From Myxococcales bacterium (GTDB taxonomy: Bacteria > Myxococcota_A > Bradymonadia > REDH01): a stretch of 46,998 bases of DNA. This document shows, piece after piece, positions 1 through 7,994 of the stretch; the stretch's first letter is position 1; each line of letters starts with the position of its first letter. The stretch spans positions 1 to 46,998 of the forward strand of contig CANMDT010000011.1 in NCBI GenBank assembly GCA_947496715.1, read 5' to 3'. The translations under genes and the position numbers were made by a program. The notes under the pieces were generated by a model. That model did not search any database and had not been told where the DNA came from. It saw only the letters and a list, made by a program, of their open reading frames with translations.

Positions 1-172
1 TTGAATCCTGCTCGATGGCTCTCGCCATCTGCGTTAGCTTCTCTTTTCTTTCAAACATCTTTGTCTACCCGCTCCAGCCTCCCGGCCTTCGCAGGTTGTC
101 TCTTTCATCCAGTTTTCAAAGAACCTCGCTACCCCTCCTGCTGCCCTCTTTCGAGAGCCGCAACGGGTAGGG
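1..172 (-). other. rRNA operon leader (16S gene would lie beyond the left edge)
   Basis: Read on the minus strand, this stretch starts just below a strong promoter (179-206), carries a boxA-like antitermination element (111-124), and holds a perfect hairpin at 14-29 (stem GATGGC/GCCATC closing a GAGA, GNRA-type tetraloop). No open reading frame is supported here. Promoter, GC-rich discriminator and boxA together are the usual arrangement in front of a 16S rRNA gene. The 16S gene itself is not in the window, so the assignment is inference from the leader alone. Confidence 0.55.
111..124 (-). promoter_or_regulatory. boxA-like antitermination element
   Basis: On the minus strand the sequence reads GTTCTTTGAAAACT, close to the boxA pattern TGYTCTTTNANA of bacterial rRNA leaders, where NusB/NusE bind to make RNA polymerase resistant to Rho termination. 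It lies about 50 nt below the predicted transcription start. Confidence 0.6.
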
Positions 173-178
173 GGACCT

Positions 179-206
179 AGTGTAGCGGGGGAAACTGAAG
201 TGTCAA
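179..206 (-). promoter_or_regulatory. Strong sigma-70 promoter, rRNA type
   Basis: On the minus strand: -35 TTGACA (201-206), 16-bp spacer (185-200), -10 TACACT (179-184). This is the best consensus promoter in the window. It is followed by a GC-rich discriminator (AGGTCCCCC), typical of stringently controlled rRNA promoters. It sits just downstream of the trmL stop codon and points to the left edge. Confidence 0.7.
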
Positions 207-242
207 CTGTGTTGCCTTCGGTTCGTCAAACCCCCGTCTTTC

Positions 243-806
243 CTAGCTGAGAGGCCCCTTTTGACCCCCGTAGCCCGATGCCGCATGCAAAAATCTTTGA
301 TCCGACGCGATCCGGCGCACCACCTCGTACCCGCCGATCCCCACCGCAGTCGCCAGGTTCAGGCTGCGCACGCCACTGGTGGTCGGTATGCTCACCCCCT
401 GCCCTGCCCACCTCGCGATGAAGTCGGCCGGTAGACCCTTCGACTCACGCCCGAAGACCAGCACCGCCCCACGCTCCATCCCCGCCTCCCAGTAGCTCCG
501 CCTCGCCTGCTTGGTGAAGAGGTAGGTCCGCCCTTGAGGGAGCATCGGCTCCAGCGTCTCTAGGCTCTCGTGCACAGACAGTGTCACGCTCGGCCAGTAA
601 TCGAGCCCTGCCCGCTTGAGGTAGCGGTCTTCGAGCCCAAAGCCGATTGGTTGCACGATGTGCAACCATGCGTGCGTTGCCGCAGCCAGCCGTGCTACGC
701 TGCCTGTGTTCTGCGGGATTTCGGGCTCCACGAGCACAATGTGGAAGTTCACATCGGGGGCGGCACCCACCTCGAAATTTGGAAGGGTTTGTACGATGCT
801 CGACAT
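243..806 (-). CDS. trmL: tRNA (cytidine(34)-2'-O)-methyltransferase TrmL
   Basis: SPOUT-family (SpoU/TrmH) methyltransferase expected to 2'-O-methylate the wobble nucleotide of tRNA-Leu isoacceptors, using SAM. The protein follows the TrmL pattern closely: LVEPEIPQNTGSVARL near the start, the GFGLEDRYLKRAGLDYW block, the FGRESKGLP loop and the C-terminal knot motif IPTTSGVRSLNLATAV. From the ATG at 806 it has 187 residues. A GTG at 752 gives 169 residues and aligns better with the known N-terminus (xNIVLxEPEIPxNTG). The ATG start would overlap the start of the divergent MscS gene, so the GTG start is a serious alternative. It lies directly upstream of the rRNA promoter and could read through into it. 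Confidence 0.92.
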   Translation of the reverse strand: MSSIVQTLPNFEVGAAPDVNFHIVLVEPEIPQNTGSVARLAAATHAWLHIVQPIGFGLEDRYLKRAGLDYWPSVTLSVHESLETLEPMLPQGRTYLFTKQARRSYWEAGMERGAVLVFGRESKGLPADFIARWAGQGVSIPTTSGVRSLNLATAVGIGGYEVVRRIASDQRFLHAASGYGGQKGPLS

Positions 807-2784
807 GTCTCTCCATGCGATATTGCGCGGCCAGTTCGTTGCCGTTCGTAGCAGGCTCCGCGGCGGCGAACAGCGGTTCGCTTCGGCCCTAGCATTGGCG
901 CCCTCACTGCTTGCTCCACAGGGCGCATCGGCACCGGCCACCGCTGTGGCCATTCCCATCGACTACCAGCCCCTCGACTGGTCGACTGTGGCGAGCCCCG
1001 GACGCTTCTTCGAGCGCCAGGCGCTGGGGTGGGATACCCACTCGCCCGTCGACGCTGTCAGAGAACTATGGCGCGCGTTGGAGAGCTTCGCTGGGATCCT
1101 CTTTGGCCACTCTCTGGCATCTGCTGCCATGGGGGCAACGCTCGTCGCGCTGCTGCTCCTGCTCTTCGCGACCCTCGCGCTCGTCGACCGACGGCTCGTT
1201 CGCACCGCCGGCTACGGACATGTCGCGCTCCCCTTCGCCGAACAGTTCGCAACGCTGGCCGTTCCCTGCGGGGTCGCGGTCACGCTGACGCTATCGCAGC
1301 ATCTCCTTGGTCCCTCCTCGCTGGCGCGCACCTTCGCCATGCTTGCCCTCCTGTTCGCCGGAGCGCGGTTGCTTCGGGTGCCCGTCTCGCTGCTCTCCTC
1401 GATTGATTGCGCAGCGGGTGTTGTCCCGCCGTCCTCTCGGCTTCGCCGACACCTGCTCTATCCTGGGCGTGTCATCCTCGGCCTTTCGGCACTCATCGTC
1501 ATCACGCAGGCGATCGCTGTTGCCCCTGCAGTCGTCGACCTCTTCACACTTGTTCGCAACGTAGCGTTGATGCTTGCAGTCCTCGCACTTCTGCCGGTCC
1601 GTGCAGAGCTCATGGCGCTCTTTCCTGCGACGGGCAACCCGCGATACGTTGCGGTTCGTGCCTTTGTCAGCCGTATGCTCGCCGTGTTGTTGGTGTCGTC
1701 GCTGGTACTGCTGCTGCTCTGGAATCTAGGCTTCCGCAGAGCCGCCGAGACACTGCTGCTGCGCAGCTATGCTGTGCTTGCCGTAGTTCTCGCGGGTGCA
1801 CTCGCCTCGCGCTGGCTTGGCGACAAGGAGGAAGGAAGAACCGGGCCGCGCCACCCCGTCCTCAAGGTGCTGGTGGGGCCGGTAGACTGGGTGCTCCGGC
1901 TGGTGGTCTACGGGGTGCTCGGATGGGCGCTGCTTGCCACACTCGGCCTCTGGTCACCGCTGACGGCGATCTTGGCGCAACCCTTCCTCTGGGTGGGCTC
2001 GGGCGGCATCTCGTTGCTCGGCCTTTCGAAGGGGGCCGCGGTACTGGTCATTGCGGCCTATGTCTCACGAACGGTGCGCGCTGCGATGGATCTCTGGTGG
2101 TTCGGTGCGCTCGACGTCCCCGCAGCGACGCAGGGCGCCGCAAGCACGGGCGCTCATTACCTCACGATGCTCATCGCCGGTGCGGGCGCGCTCACGCTGT
2201 CGGGGATCGACCTGCGGGGGCTCGCCGTCTTCGCTGGAGCGGCCGGCCTCGGTATCGGACTCGGTCTGCGCGAAGTGGCGGCGCAGACCATCAGCGGCAT
2301 GACGCTGCTCTTCGGCGGAACGCTTGGCCGAGGCGACAGCGTGACGCTGCCGAGCGGCGAGTTTGGACGGGTGATGGAGATTGGGCTTCGCCGAACGCTG
2401 TTCGAGACTCCGGACGGCAGGGAGATCTCGGTGCCGAGCAGCGACCTTGTGAATGGTCAGATTGTGGTTTGGACGCGCAAGTCACGCTTCGTTCGGGTGC
2501 GAACCGAGGTCACCCTGCCGGTAGGCAGCGACCTTGAGCGGACTCGAGCAGCATTGGAGGGCGCGGCCGCCGCAGTTCAGAGCCGCGAGACGACTCAGCC
2601 GACCAAGGTGTGGCTGCGTAGCGCCGGGCCGACCGGGCTGGTCTGGGAGGCAATGTCATGGGTGGACATCGCGGGCACGACGCCCGACGAGGCCTCCGCG
2701 ACGCTGCTTCGCGCCTGCCTGACGGCCCTCGCAGAGGCGAAGTTGGAGCTAGCGCGCCCCACCCTGTCGGTCACGCAGGGCTAA
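796..2784 (+). CDS. MscS-family mechanosensitive ion channel
   Basis: Inner-membrane channel of the MscS superfamily, opened by membrane tension during osmotic downshock. About 662 residues, longer than E. coli MscS (286), with a row of hydrophobic segments over roughly residues 110-470. The pore helix and beta domain follow: a Gly/Ala-rich AGAAGLGIGLGLREVAAQ block, then GDSVTLPSGEFGRVMEIGLR, which matches the MscS signature. The C-terminal 100 residues are an alpha/beta cytoplasmic domain. The ATG at 796 is preceded by GGAAGGG (781-787); an ATG at 805 is also possible. Substrate and gating cannot be read from sequence. Confidence 0.88.
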   Translation: MLDMSLHAILRGQFVAVRSRLRGGEQRFASALALAPSLLAPQGASAPATAVAIPIDYQPLDWSTVASPGRFFERQALGWDTHSPVDAVRELWRALESFAGILFGHSLASAAMGATLVALLLLLFATLALVDRRLVRTAGYGHVALPFAEQFATLAVPCGVAVTLTLSQHLLGPSSLARTFAMLALLFAGARLLRVPVSLLSSIDCAAGVVPPSSRLRRHLLYPGRVILGLSALIVITQAIAVAPAVVDLFTLVRNVALMLAVLALLPVRAELMALFPATGNPRYVAVRAFVSRMLAVLLVSSLVLLLLWNLGFRRAAETLLLRSYAVLAVVLAGALASRWLGDKEEGRTGPRHPVLKVLVGPVDWVLRLVVYGVLGWALLATLGLWSPLTAILAQPFLWVGSGGISLLGLSKGAAVLVIAAYVSRTVRAAMDLWWFGALDVPAATQGAASTGAHYLTMLIAGAGALTLSGIDLRGLAVFAGAAGLGIGLGLREVAAQTISGMTLLFGGTLGRGDSVTLPSGEFGRVMEIGLRRTLFETPDGREISVPSSDLVNGQIVVWTRKSRFVRVRTEVTLPVGSDLERTRAALEGAAAAVQSRETTQPTKVWLRSAGPTGLVWEAMSWVDIAGTTPDEASATLLRACLTALAEAKLELARPTLSVTQG

Positions 2785-2809
2785 GGACTTTGGGGTACTA
2801 GCAAGGCGC

Positions 2810-4018
2810 CTACTTGCCGCGGAAGATGATCTCGACGCGGTTGTTCTTTTCGCGATCCGCAGCCTGCTGGCCCTGATACCGGGGCTTTGACTCGCCGAAG
2901 GCCTGGATAGTGAGGCGGCCGGTCGAAATTGCGCGCTGCAGGAAGTAGTCCTGTACCGAGCTGGCGCGGGCCTGACTCAGTGACTGATTGGATGAATCAG
3001 TGCCGCGGTCGTCGGTGTGGCCCTCGATGACGATGGAGTGGTTCTTGAACTGCTTGGCGATCTCGATGACCTTGTCGAGGAGGGTGCGCCCGCTGTTGGA
3101 GATGCCGGAAGAGCGGCCATCGAAGATGCCCGACGTGACGACGACGATGCCGCGGGCGTCGATGAAGGCGTTGCGCACGCCGAACTCCTTCTGAGCGCGC
3201 TCGTAGATGGCCTGCGATTCGGTGTTCCGGAGGAGTTTGTCTTGCTCCTCGGTCCACTGGGCGCGGGAGACATCACTTGCGTTTTTGAAGGCCTCCTGAG
3301 CCTGCAGCGCCATCTGATAGGCGTCGTCAAACTTCTCGTCGTTGTAGAGGGTTTCGGCCCGCGCGAGGAGGTTCTGTGCCTCGTTGAACTTGGGGCCGGC
3401 AAAGTCAGGAGCTTTGAGGCCTTCGGCCTCTGTCTTCTTGATGCGCGCCTCTTGGAGCGCGTAGATGGAGCGCGACTCGCTCTTGGCCCTCTCTTCGAAG
3501 GAATCCAGCGAGCGGCGGAGCTCCTCGTTGCGCTTGAACAGGGTCTGGATGGTCTCGAGCAGGGTTACCAGTTCCTGCTCGCCCTGGAGCCTCTTCTGGT
3601 AGTCATTCCGGCGGGAGAGCTGCTCCTGGTAGCGCTGGTTGGCCTGATTAAGGCGCACTCGAGCGTCTGCGGAGCGGGCGTAGTTTTCGGCTGCTCGGTA
3701 GTACATGAGCGCGATCTTAGCGCGGGCATCTGTGTTGGCCGGGTCTCGCTCATCGAACGACTCCAGCGAGAGTTCGTAGTAGGCGTCGCTGAGCTTCACG
3801 AGCTCGTTGGCCGACTGGCGCAGGCGCTTGAGGTTCGGTTCGGGCTCGTCGGCGGCTGGCTTCCGAATCTCTGCGGAGTACTCGCGGGCGCGCAGGGTCT
3901 CGAGTTCGGCAAGGTCCCCCGTCTTCGGTCGAGGGCCGCCGCAGGCGACGATGGCCAACGAGAAAGCGAGCGGGAGTGCGATGCGGGAGAGGCTGTTGCG
4001 GTGTGTCATGTGGTTCAT
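2810..4018 (-). CDS. OmpA/Pal-family lipoprotein with long helical region
   Basis: Secreted lipoprotein of 402 residues. Lipobox IVAC puts the lipidated Cys at 26. Residues about 60-270 are Gln/Glu/Arg-rich helices with TPR-like or coiled-coil character. The last 115 residues are an OmpA domain: the peptidoglycan-binding signature EGHTDDRGTDSSNQSLSQAR is visible, followed by a typical NNRVEI ending. The family anchors the outer membrane to peptidoglycan by binding meso-diaminopimelate. The start lies 1 nt after the stop of the upstream 157-aa gene, so the two are translated together. A second Met at residue 4 could be the true start. Confidence 0.9.
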   Translation of the reverse strand: MNHMTHRNSLSRIALPLAFSLAIVACGGPRPKTGDLAELETLRAREYSAEIRKPAADEPEPNLKRLRQSANELVKLSDAYYELSLESFDERDPANTDARAKIALMYYRAAENYARSADARVRLNQANQRYQEQLSRRNDYQKRLQGEQELVTLLETIQTLFKRNEELRRSLDSFEERAKSESRSIYALQEARIKKTEAEGLKAPDFAGPKFNEAQNLLARAETLYNDEKFDDAYQMALQAQEAFKNASDVSRAQWTEEQDKLLRNTESQAIYERAQKEFGVRNAFIDARGIVVVTSGIFDGRSSGISNSGRTLLDKVIEIAKQFKNHSIVIEGHTDDRGTDSSNQSLSQARASSVQDYFLQRAISTGRLTIQAFGESKPRYQGQQAADREKNNRVEIIFRGK

Positions 4019-4019
4019 C

Positions 4020-4493
4020 TTACTTCCCCGTCTTGGGAGCCGGTGTATCCTTCTCGAGCGCGTCGACGATGGCCGAAACTTGGCTCTGCAGGTCGGTTCG
4101 ACGCGAGGAGGTGGTCTCGAGCTCGAGCTGGAGTTCGTCCGCTTGGGTCTGGATGGTCACATTGTCCGCCTCGCGCTTGTCGGCCAGATGGTCAATCTCG
4201 CCGCGGTCGAGCAGCGACTTGACCAACTTGAGCGTGGCTTCGAGGGTCAGGAGTGTCGTCTCCGCCTTGCCGTACATCTCGGAGGCAAGGCTCGTCTGGA
4301 TGTCGGTGATTGCGAGGCGAGCGATGGCGATGTCTTGGCTGGCATCGTCACGAAGCTCGTGGGTCTCGAGTTCGGCAAGGAGGCCGCTGGCCGCCTCCAT
4401 GCGGGAGGCAACTTCTTCCGGCGAGAGAGCGTGCGCCACGCTCGCTGTGAGCATGAGAGCGATAAGGGCGAGAGATGCAATGTGGTTCTTCAC
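4020..4493 (-). CDS. Secreted coiled-coil protein, unknown function
   Basis: Hypothetical protein of 157 residues. The frame can open at a TTG (4502), but the GTG at 4493 is better: it begins directly with a clean signal peptide (MKNHIASLALIALML, cleavage after AHA). The mature part is Ala/Leu/Glu/Thr-rich and almost entirely helical, probably a coiled coil in the periplasm. Its stop is 1 nt before the start of the OmpA lipoprotein, whose central part is also helical, so a shared structure is plausible. No family recognised. Confidence 0.75.
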   Translation of the reverse strand: MKNHIASLALIALMLTASVAHALSPEEVASRMEAASGLLAELETHELRDDASQDIAIARLAITDIQTSLASEMYGKAETTLLTLEATLKLVKSLLDRGEIDHLADKREADNVTIQTQADELQLELETTSSRRTDLQSQVSAIVDALEKDTPAPKTGK

Positions 4494-4538
4494 GATTGGC
4501 AACCTGTGTGAGTGTAGCGGGAGATGCGTTGAGGAAGT

Positions 4539-5039
4539 TCAGAGTTTCCAGCTGACGGGCGCCGACGGCGTTCGGCACTCACGTTCGCTGCAGATGCTGA
4601 GGCGGAGAGTGGCATCGACAATGCCGGAACCTTCCGAGGGCACGACGACCTCGTAACGGGCGCGATCTGCGCCGAGCTCCTTTGCCTCGGACTTCACGAA
4701 CTTCTTGCCGGCGAGGAAAGGCGAGGTGGCAGCAATCGTGAGGGCCCAGGGGAACTCCTGGTTGATGTGGAAGCCGGGCTCGGGGGTGACCTCTGCGACG
4801 AGATGGCGGCCATCGGGGCCTGCTTCGACGCGGGCGACCAGCTTGAAGCCGGTGTCAGCCTGCGCGGGTGCAGCAGCGGGAGCCGGGGCGGGCACCAGAG
4901 CCGGCGCTGCGGCAGGAGCGACAGCTTGTGGCTGAGGGGTCGCTACCGCCGGCTCGAGGTTGGTTGCACTCGACGAGCCGCATGCTGCGAACGTCAGTAT
5001 GAGGATTCCGGAGAGGTATACGCGGGGTCGGGTTGGCAT
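4539..5039 (-). CDS. Lipoprotein with DsbD-alpha-like domain
   Basis: 166 residues. Lipobox FAAC places the lipidated Cys at 20. An Ala/Pro-rich linker (about 30-60) leads to a beta-rich domain of about 100 residues. Features such as GFHINQEFPW and the C-terminal LRLSICSERECRTP are reminiscent of the N-terminal (alpha) domain of DsbD, which carries a Cys pair. Here the two Cys are four residues apart, near the C-terminus, as in that family, but the membrane and thioredoxin domains of DsbD are missing. Redox function is therefore uncertain. A GAGGA ribosome site precedes the ATG, and the gene heads the run towards the OmpA lipoprotein. Confidence 0.75.
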   Translation of the reverse strand: MPTRPRVYLSGILILTFAACGSSSATNLEPAVATPQPQAVAPAAAPALVPAPAPAAAPAQADTGFKLVARVEAGPDGRHLVAEVTPEPGFHINQEFPWALTIAATSPFLAGKKFVKSEAKELGADRARYEVVVPSEGSGIVDATLRLSICSERECRTPSAPVSWKL

Positions 5040-5075
5040 GATTCCTCGGTCGTGCAGATGTTTGTAATGGATCTT

Positions 5076-5103
5076 TTCCTACCACCGCAGGCGTCTCAGT
5101 CAA
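5076..5103 (-). promoter_or_regulatory. Candidate promoter for the lipoprotein/OmpA operon
   Basis: On the minus strand: -35 TTGACT (5098-5103), 16-bp spacer, -10 TAGGAA (5076-5081). It lies about 35 nt upstream of the start codon at 5039, in the divergent gap. The -10 is weak. Confidence 0.35.
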
Positions 5104-5207
5104 AGAGCGACGCGCGATCGTATCTTCGGGTCAGAGGAGGGCCGCGGGAAGTTTGTCGTCTACAGCGGGAGTTGGTACCACGCTGTCCTAACCTTTTGGA
5201 GCAAGCG

Positions 5208-5399
5208 ATGGTGGTTGCAGAAACAACAGCCCTGCAACGCAGGATTCGCACCGCGGGATTCCTCTTTCTTCTGGTGCTGATCGCGGTGTCTGTCACCTCG
5301 AGCTTCGTCGGCGTGCTGCGGGGGCTGGAGGCGAAGGAGGCGCGCGACCCGCTGCCTGCGATCTGCCCTCCTGCGCCGAGCGAGGCCAGCCATGGATGA
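5208..5399 (+). CDS. Small single-pass membrane protein
   Basis: 63 residues with one hydrophobic segment at about 16-36 (FLFLLVLIAVSVTSSFVGVL) and a short acidic/Pro tail. The frame is open much further upstream, but the ATG at 5208 has a GGAG ribosome site 6 nt before it and opens straight into the membrane protein. The stop overlaps the start of the 297-aa gene by 8 nt (5392-5399), so translation is coupled and the two products probably act together. No family recognised. Confidence 0.65.
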   Translation: MVVAETTALQRRIRTAGFLFLLVLIAVSVTSSFVGVLRGLEAKEARDPLPAICPPAPSEASHG

Positions 5400-6285
5400 G
5401 CAGCAGTCTGCAGAGGAGACCCTTCACGAGATGAGGCGCGAGCTGATCGAGACGCGCAACCTCTCCATCAAGGCCGACCATGCGCTGCGGGGTCTGACGA
5501 CCGAGATGAAGCAGCTCGGCCGGCGCCTAGAGGCCGGCGAACGGCGGACGGCGCTCAATTCCATCGCCTCGTATGTGCTGTTTGCCGCGCTGAGTTTTGC
5601 CGGCATGTTCCTCTTCTTCCGAGCAGCCATCGAGCGCAACGAGGTAGACCATCGGTTGGTGGAGGAGAAGCAGGATCAGAACCAGCGGAAGCTCGCCGAC
5701 CTAGAGGCGGAGATCGAGCGCAGGCGTCAGTCAGAGCGCGAGAGCTATGCCTTCCTCGAGTTGCTCCAATCGGGCAGGCGCGATGAGGTGGTGGAGCGGT
5801 TTGCCGCCATTCAGGGCCGGCTGACGGACCGGGCGACGCTGGAACTGTTCCGGCGCGAAGTGGACCGCACACGGCAGGAGGTCGCCCAAGAGGCCTACCG
5901 AGAGGGCATCAAGGCGGCGAAGGCGGAGAGCTGGGAGCGTGCCCGCGACGCCCTGTTGCGGTCACTCACCCATGTTGAGCAGGCCACCTATACGCCGAAC
6001 CTCCGGTTTCAACTGGCGGAGTCTCTCTACCATCTCCGCGACTGGTCGGCCGCAGAGCCGCACTATGCGGCGGTCATCGAGTCGAACACACTGTCTCGCA
6101 ACGACACGATCCTCGCGACCTATCACCGCGCGGAGTGCCTGGAGCGGTCCGGTCGCGCCGGCGAGAGCGCCGTGGTCTATCGGGGATTTGCCCAGCGCTA
6201 CGACTACCATCCGTGGGCGCAGAGTGCTCTGCAGAAGGCCGCGAGCCTAGAGCGTCGCTCTGGCGGTTCGGACGAAAAGAGGTAG
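5392..6285 (+). CDS. Membrane-anchored coiled-coil/TPR-like protein
   Basis: 297 residues, unknown function. Residues 1-52 are a charged helix, 55-77 a single membrane segment, about 80-115 a strongly charged coiled coil. The C-terminal 120 residues hold two or three TPR-like helical hairpins (for example FQLAESLYHLRDWSAAEPHY, then YHRAECLERSGRAGESAVVY). Such proteins usually scaffold envelope complexes. The start overlaps the upstream 63-aa membrane protein. Downstream at 6303-6326 is a 7-bp stem with a 10-nt loop but no T-tract, so a terminator is not supported. Confidence 0.75.
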   Translation: MDEQQSAEETLHEMRRELIETRNLSIKADHALRGLTTEMKQLGRRLEAGERRTALNSIASYVLFAALSFAGMFLFFRAAIERNEVDHRLVEEKQDQNQRKLADLEAEIERRRQSERESYAFLELLQSGRRDEVVERFAAIQGRLTDRATLELFRREVDRTRQEVAQEAYREGIKAAKAESWERARDALLRSLTHVEQATYTPNLRFQLAESLYHLRDWSAAEPHYAAVIESNTLSRNDTILATYHRAECLERSGRAGESAVVYRGFAQRYDYHPWAQSALQKAASLERRSGGSDEKR

Positions 6286-6449
6286 CTAGCGATCACGCCT
6301 CACTGCGGCAGCCGACGGAGCCGCAGATGTCATTGCATCGACGATGGGGAGCAGGGGCAACCAGCCTCAGGCGAGCAACCTTGCCCTACTACAGCAGGGC
6401 TTTGGGAAGCCGCGAGAGAAGCCGTAACGGCCGCGGCGCAGGCGCAGGC

Positions 6450-7898
6450 CTAGGGAGCCGCGGGGACGGGGTAGTTGGCGCGGTAGACAGCGCCAGGGGC
6501 CGGGATCACGAGGGGCTTGTCGGCCTCGGAAACGGAGGCGGGCGTGATGAACCGGAAGCCGATGCTATTGGGGCAGCTGGTAGCGTCGTAGTCGACGACA
6601 TACTGGGCCGTTGCTGAAATGGCCGCATCGCCGGAGCCGATCGACTCAGACTCCCCTGCACTGCCGGCGGAGACGAGAGCCGTGAAACTTGGCTGCTCGG
6701 GGTTCTTGAGCGCGACCGCCACTTCAAAGCCGGAGCAGACCTTCGGCGGGATGGTGTCGTCACCGGGGTTGACGCAGGCCTCGCCAGCCGGGCAGTCAGC
6801 GTCGCTCTGGCAGGTGAGGGGCGGGTCCTGAAGGCAGCGCAGGTTCAGGTTACGACCGATGACATCGCCGATCTGGGTGAGAGCCGATGCATACTCACCG
6901 GCGCAGATGTTCTGCTCGAGGCCGCGCGCACCAAAGTAGTCGATGAGTTCGCGGTAACGCTTGCCGTCGTAGCCCGTTGACAGAAAGGTCTCTGCCGATG
7001 CGCCGCTTCCGTCTGTCGTCTCGCGGGTGCAGGCTAGGGGGTGATCGCGACCGTTCTCCGGCAGGGGGCCAGCGTCGGGACCTATGATTCCGGCGAAGAA
7101 GATGCGGCTCAACACCTCCGCGCGCTCGTCGGGCACCGAGGTGTCCTGACCCGGGCGGGTTTTGGCGCGGATGAGCGCGTCGAGGTAAAGTTCGACCCCA
7201 GGCAGCGTTCGGCTGGCGGCATAGCAGGCGCTGTCTCCTCCGGAGGTCGCGGCGCCATTTTGGGAACAGTCGTCTTCGTCGGAGAGAACGATCACGACGA
7301 GGTAGGCGTCGGGACGAAGAAAGCCCTGGTTCGGCCCAGCGAGGTTTTCGGGGCTCAGCGCAAGTCGCACAGCATCGAGGCCCATTTCGATGGGCTCGCC
7401 GCAATCGCCTGTCTGGCCGAGGCATCGGAAGTCTGCGGCAAGCCGCGGGGCGTCAATGGCGCTACCCGGGTCGCTCGGATCGACCTTGTAGTCGGAGGTC
7501 CGAAGGACGGGGTCCCGCTGGCCACAAGAGACAAGGTCGTCGGGCGCGCTAAAGCAACCCTTGGCGATAACATCTCCGGGTCCGCGACGGAAGGTACCGC
7601 CTTCGCTGATGTCGGTGGAGACCGCCGCAAGATGGACATCGGCGCCGAGTAGGCTGAGCGCATCGACGAACGAGGCGAACTCGCGACCAAGCTGGGCCTG
7701 CTCGTCGAGCATCGAACTCGAATTATCGACGACCCAGAGCACATCGACACGGTTGGTGCCGAGCGGCAGGCTCTGCTCGATGTGCCAGCGATCGAATGCC
7801 TCGGAGAGCGGCGTTACCGGGTGCTCCGCGCAGGAAAAACAGCAAACTCCTGCGAGGCCGGCGAGGCTCAACGCTCGGTACCAAGTTGGCTTTGTCAT
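6450..7898 (-). CDS. VWA-domain secreted protein with Cys-rich tail
   Basis: 482 residues. A signal peptide ends in a Cys cluster (Cys19, Cys20, Cys23), so it is probably a lipoprotein although the lipobox is not canonical. A von Willebrand factor A domain begins near residue 50 and has the metal-binding MIDAS motif D58-x-S60-x-S62 (DNSSSM). Further on comes a short Cys-rich module (CQSDADCPAGEACV), a type common in myxobacterial surface proteins. VWA domains bind protein partners through a divalent metal; the partner is unknown. GGGAG lies 8 nt before the ATG. It is the last gene of the recN operon, 96 bp after the preceding gene. Confidence 0.85.
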   Translation of the reverse strand: MTKPTWYRALSLAGLAGVCCFSCAEHPVTPLSEAFDRWHIEQSLPLGTNRVDVLWVVDNSSSMLDEQAQLGREFASFVDALSLLGADVHLAAVSTDISEGGTFRRGPGDVIAKGCFSAPDDLVSCGQRDPVLRTSDYKVDPSDPGSAIDAPRLAADFRCLGQTGDCGEPIEMGLDAVRLALSPENLAGPNQGFLRPDAYLVVIVLSDEDDCSQNGAATSGGDSACYAASRTLPGVELYLDALIRAKTRPGQDTSVPDERAEVLSRIFFAGIIGPDAGPLPENGRDHPLACTRETTDGSGASAETFLSTGYDGKRYRELIDYFGARGLEQNICAGEYASALTQIGDVIGRNLNLRCLQDPPLTCQSDADCPAGEACVNPGDDTIPPKVCSGFEVAVALKNPEQPSFTALVSAGSAGESESIGSGDAAISATAQYVVDYDATSCPNSIGFRFITPASVSEADKPLVIPAPGAVYRANYPVPAAP

Positions 7899-7994
7899 TC
7901 AATCACTCCCTGCTCACATTTCAGCCGTCGCGTCACTCTTGCCGATCCCGTCTGAACTTTCAAGCAACCCGATGCTGGTGAAGCGCAGGCCCTG

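Noticed and set aside
1407-2537. 376-codon frame on the plus strand, overlapping the channel gene
   Set aside because: Out-of-frame shadow of the MscS gene; Arg/Cys-rich product without motifs.
3017-4222. 401-codon open frame on the plus strand
   Set aside because: Exact antisense of the OmpA lipoprotein and its neighbour, which have clear domains; long shadow frames are expected at this GC content.
6303-6326. 7-bp stem with 10-nt loop after the TPR membrane gene
   Set aside because: No T-tract follows and the loop is long; not enough for a terminator call.
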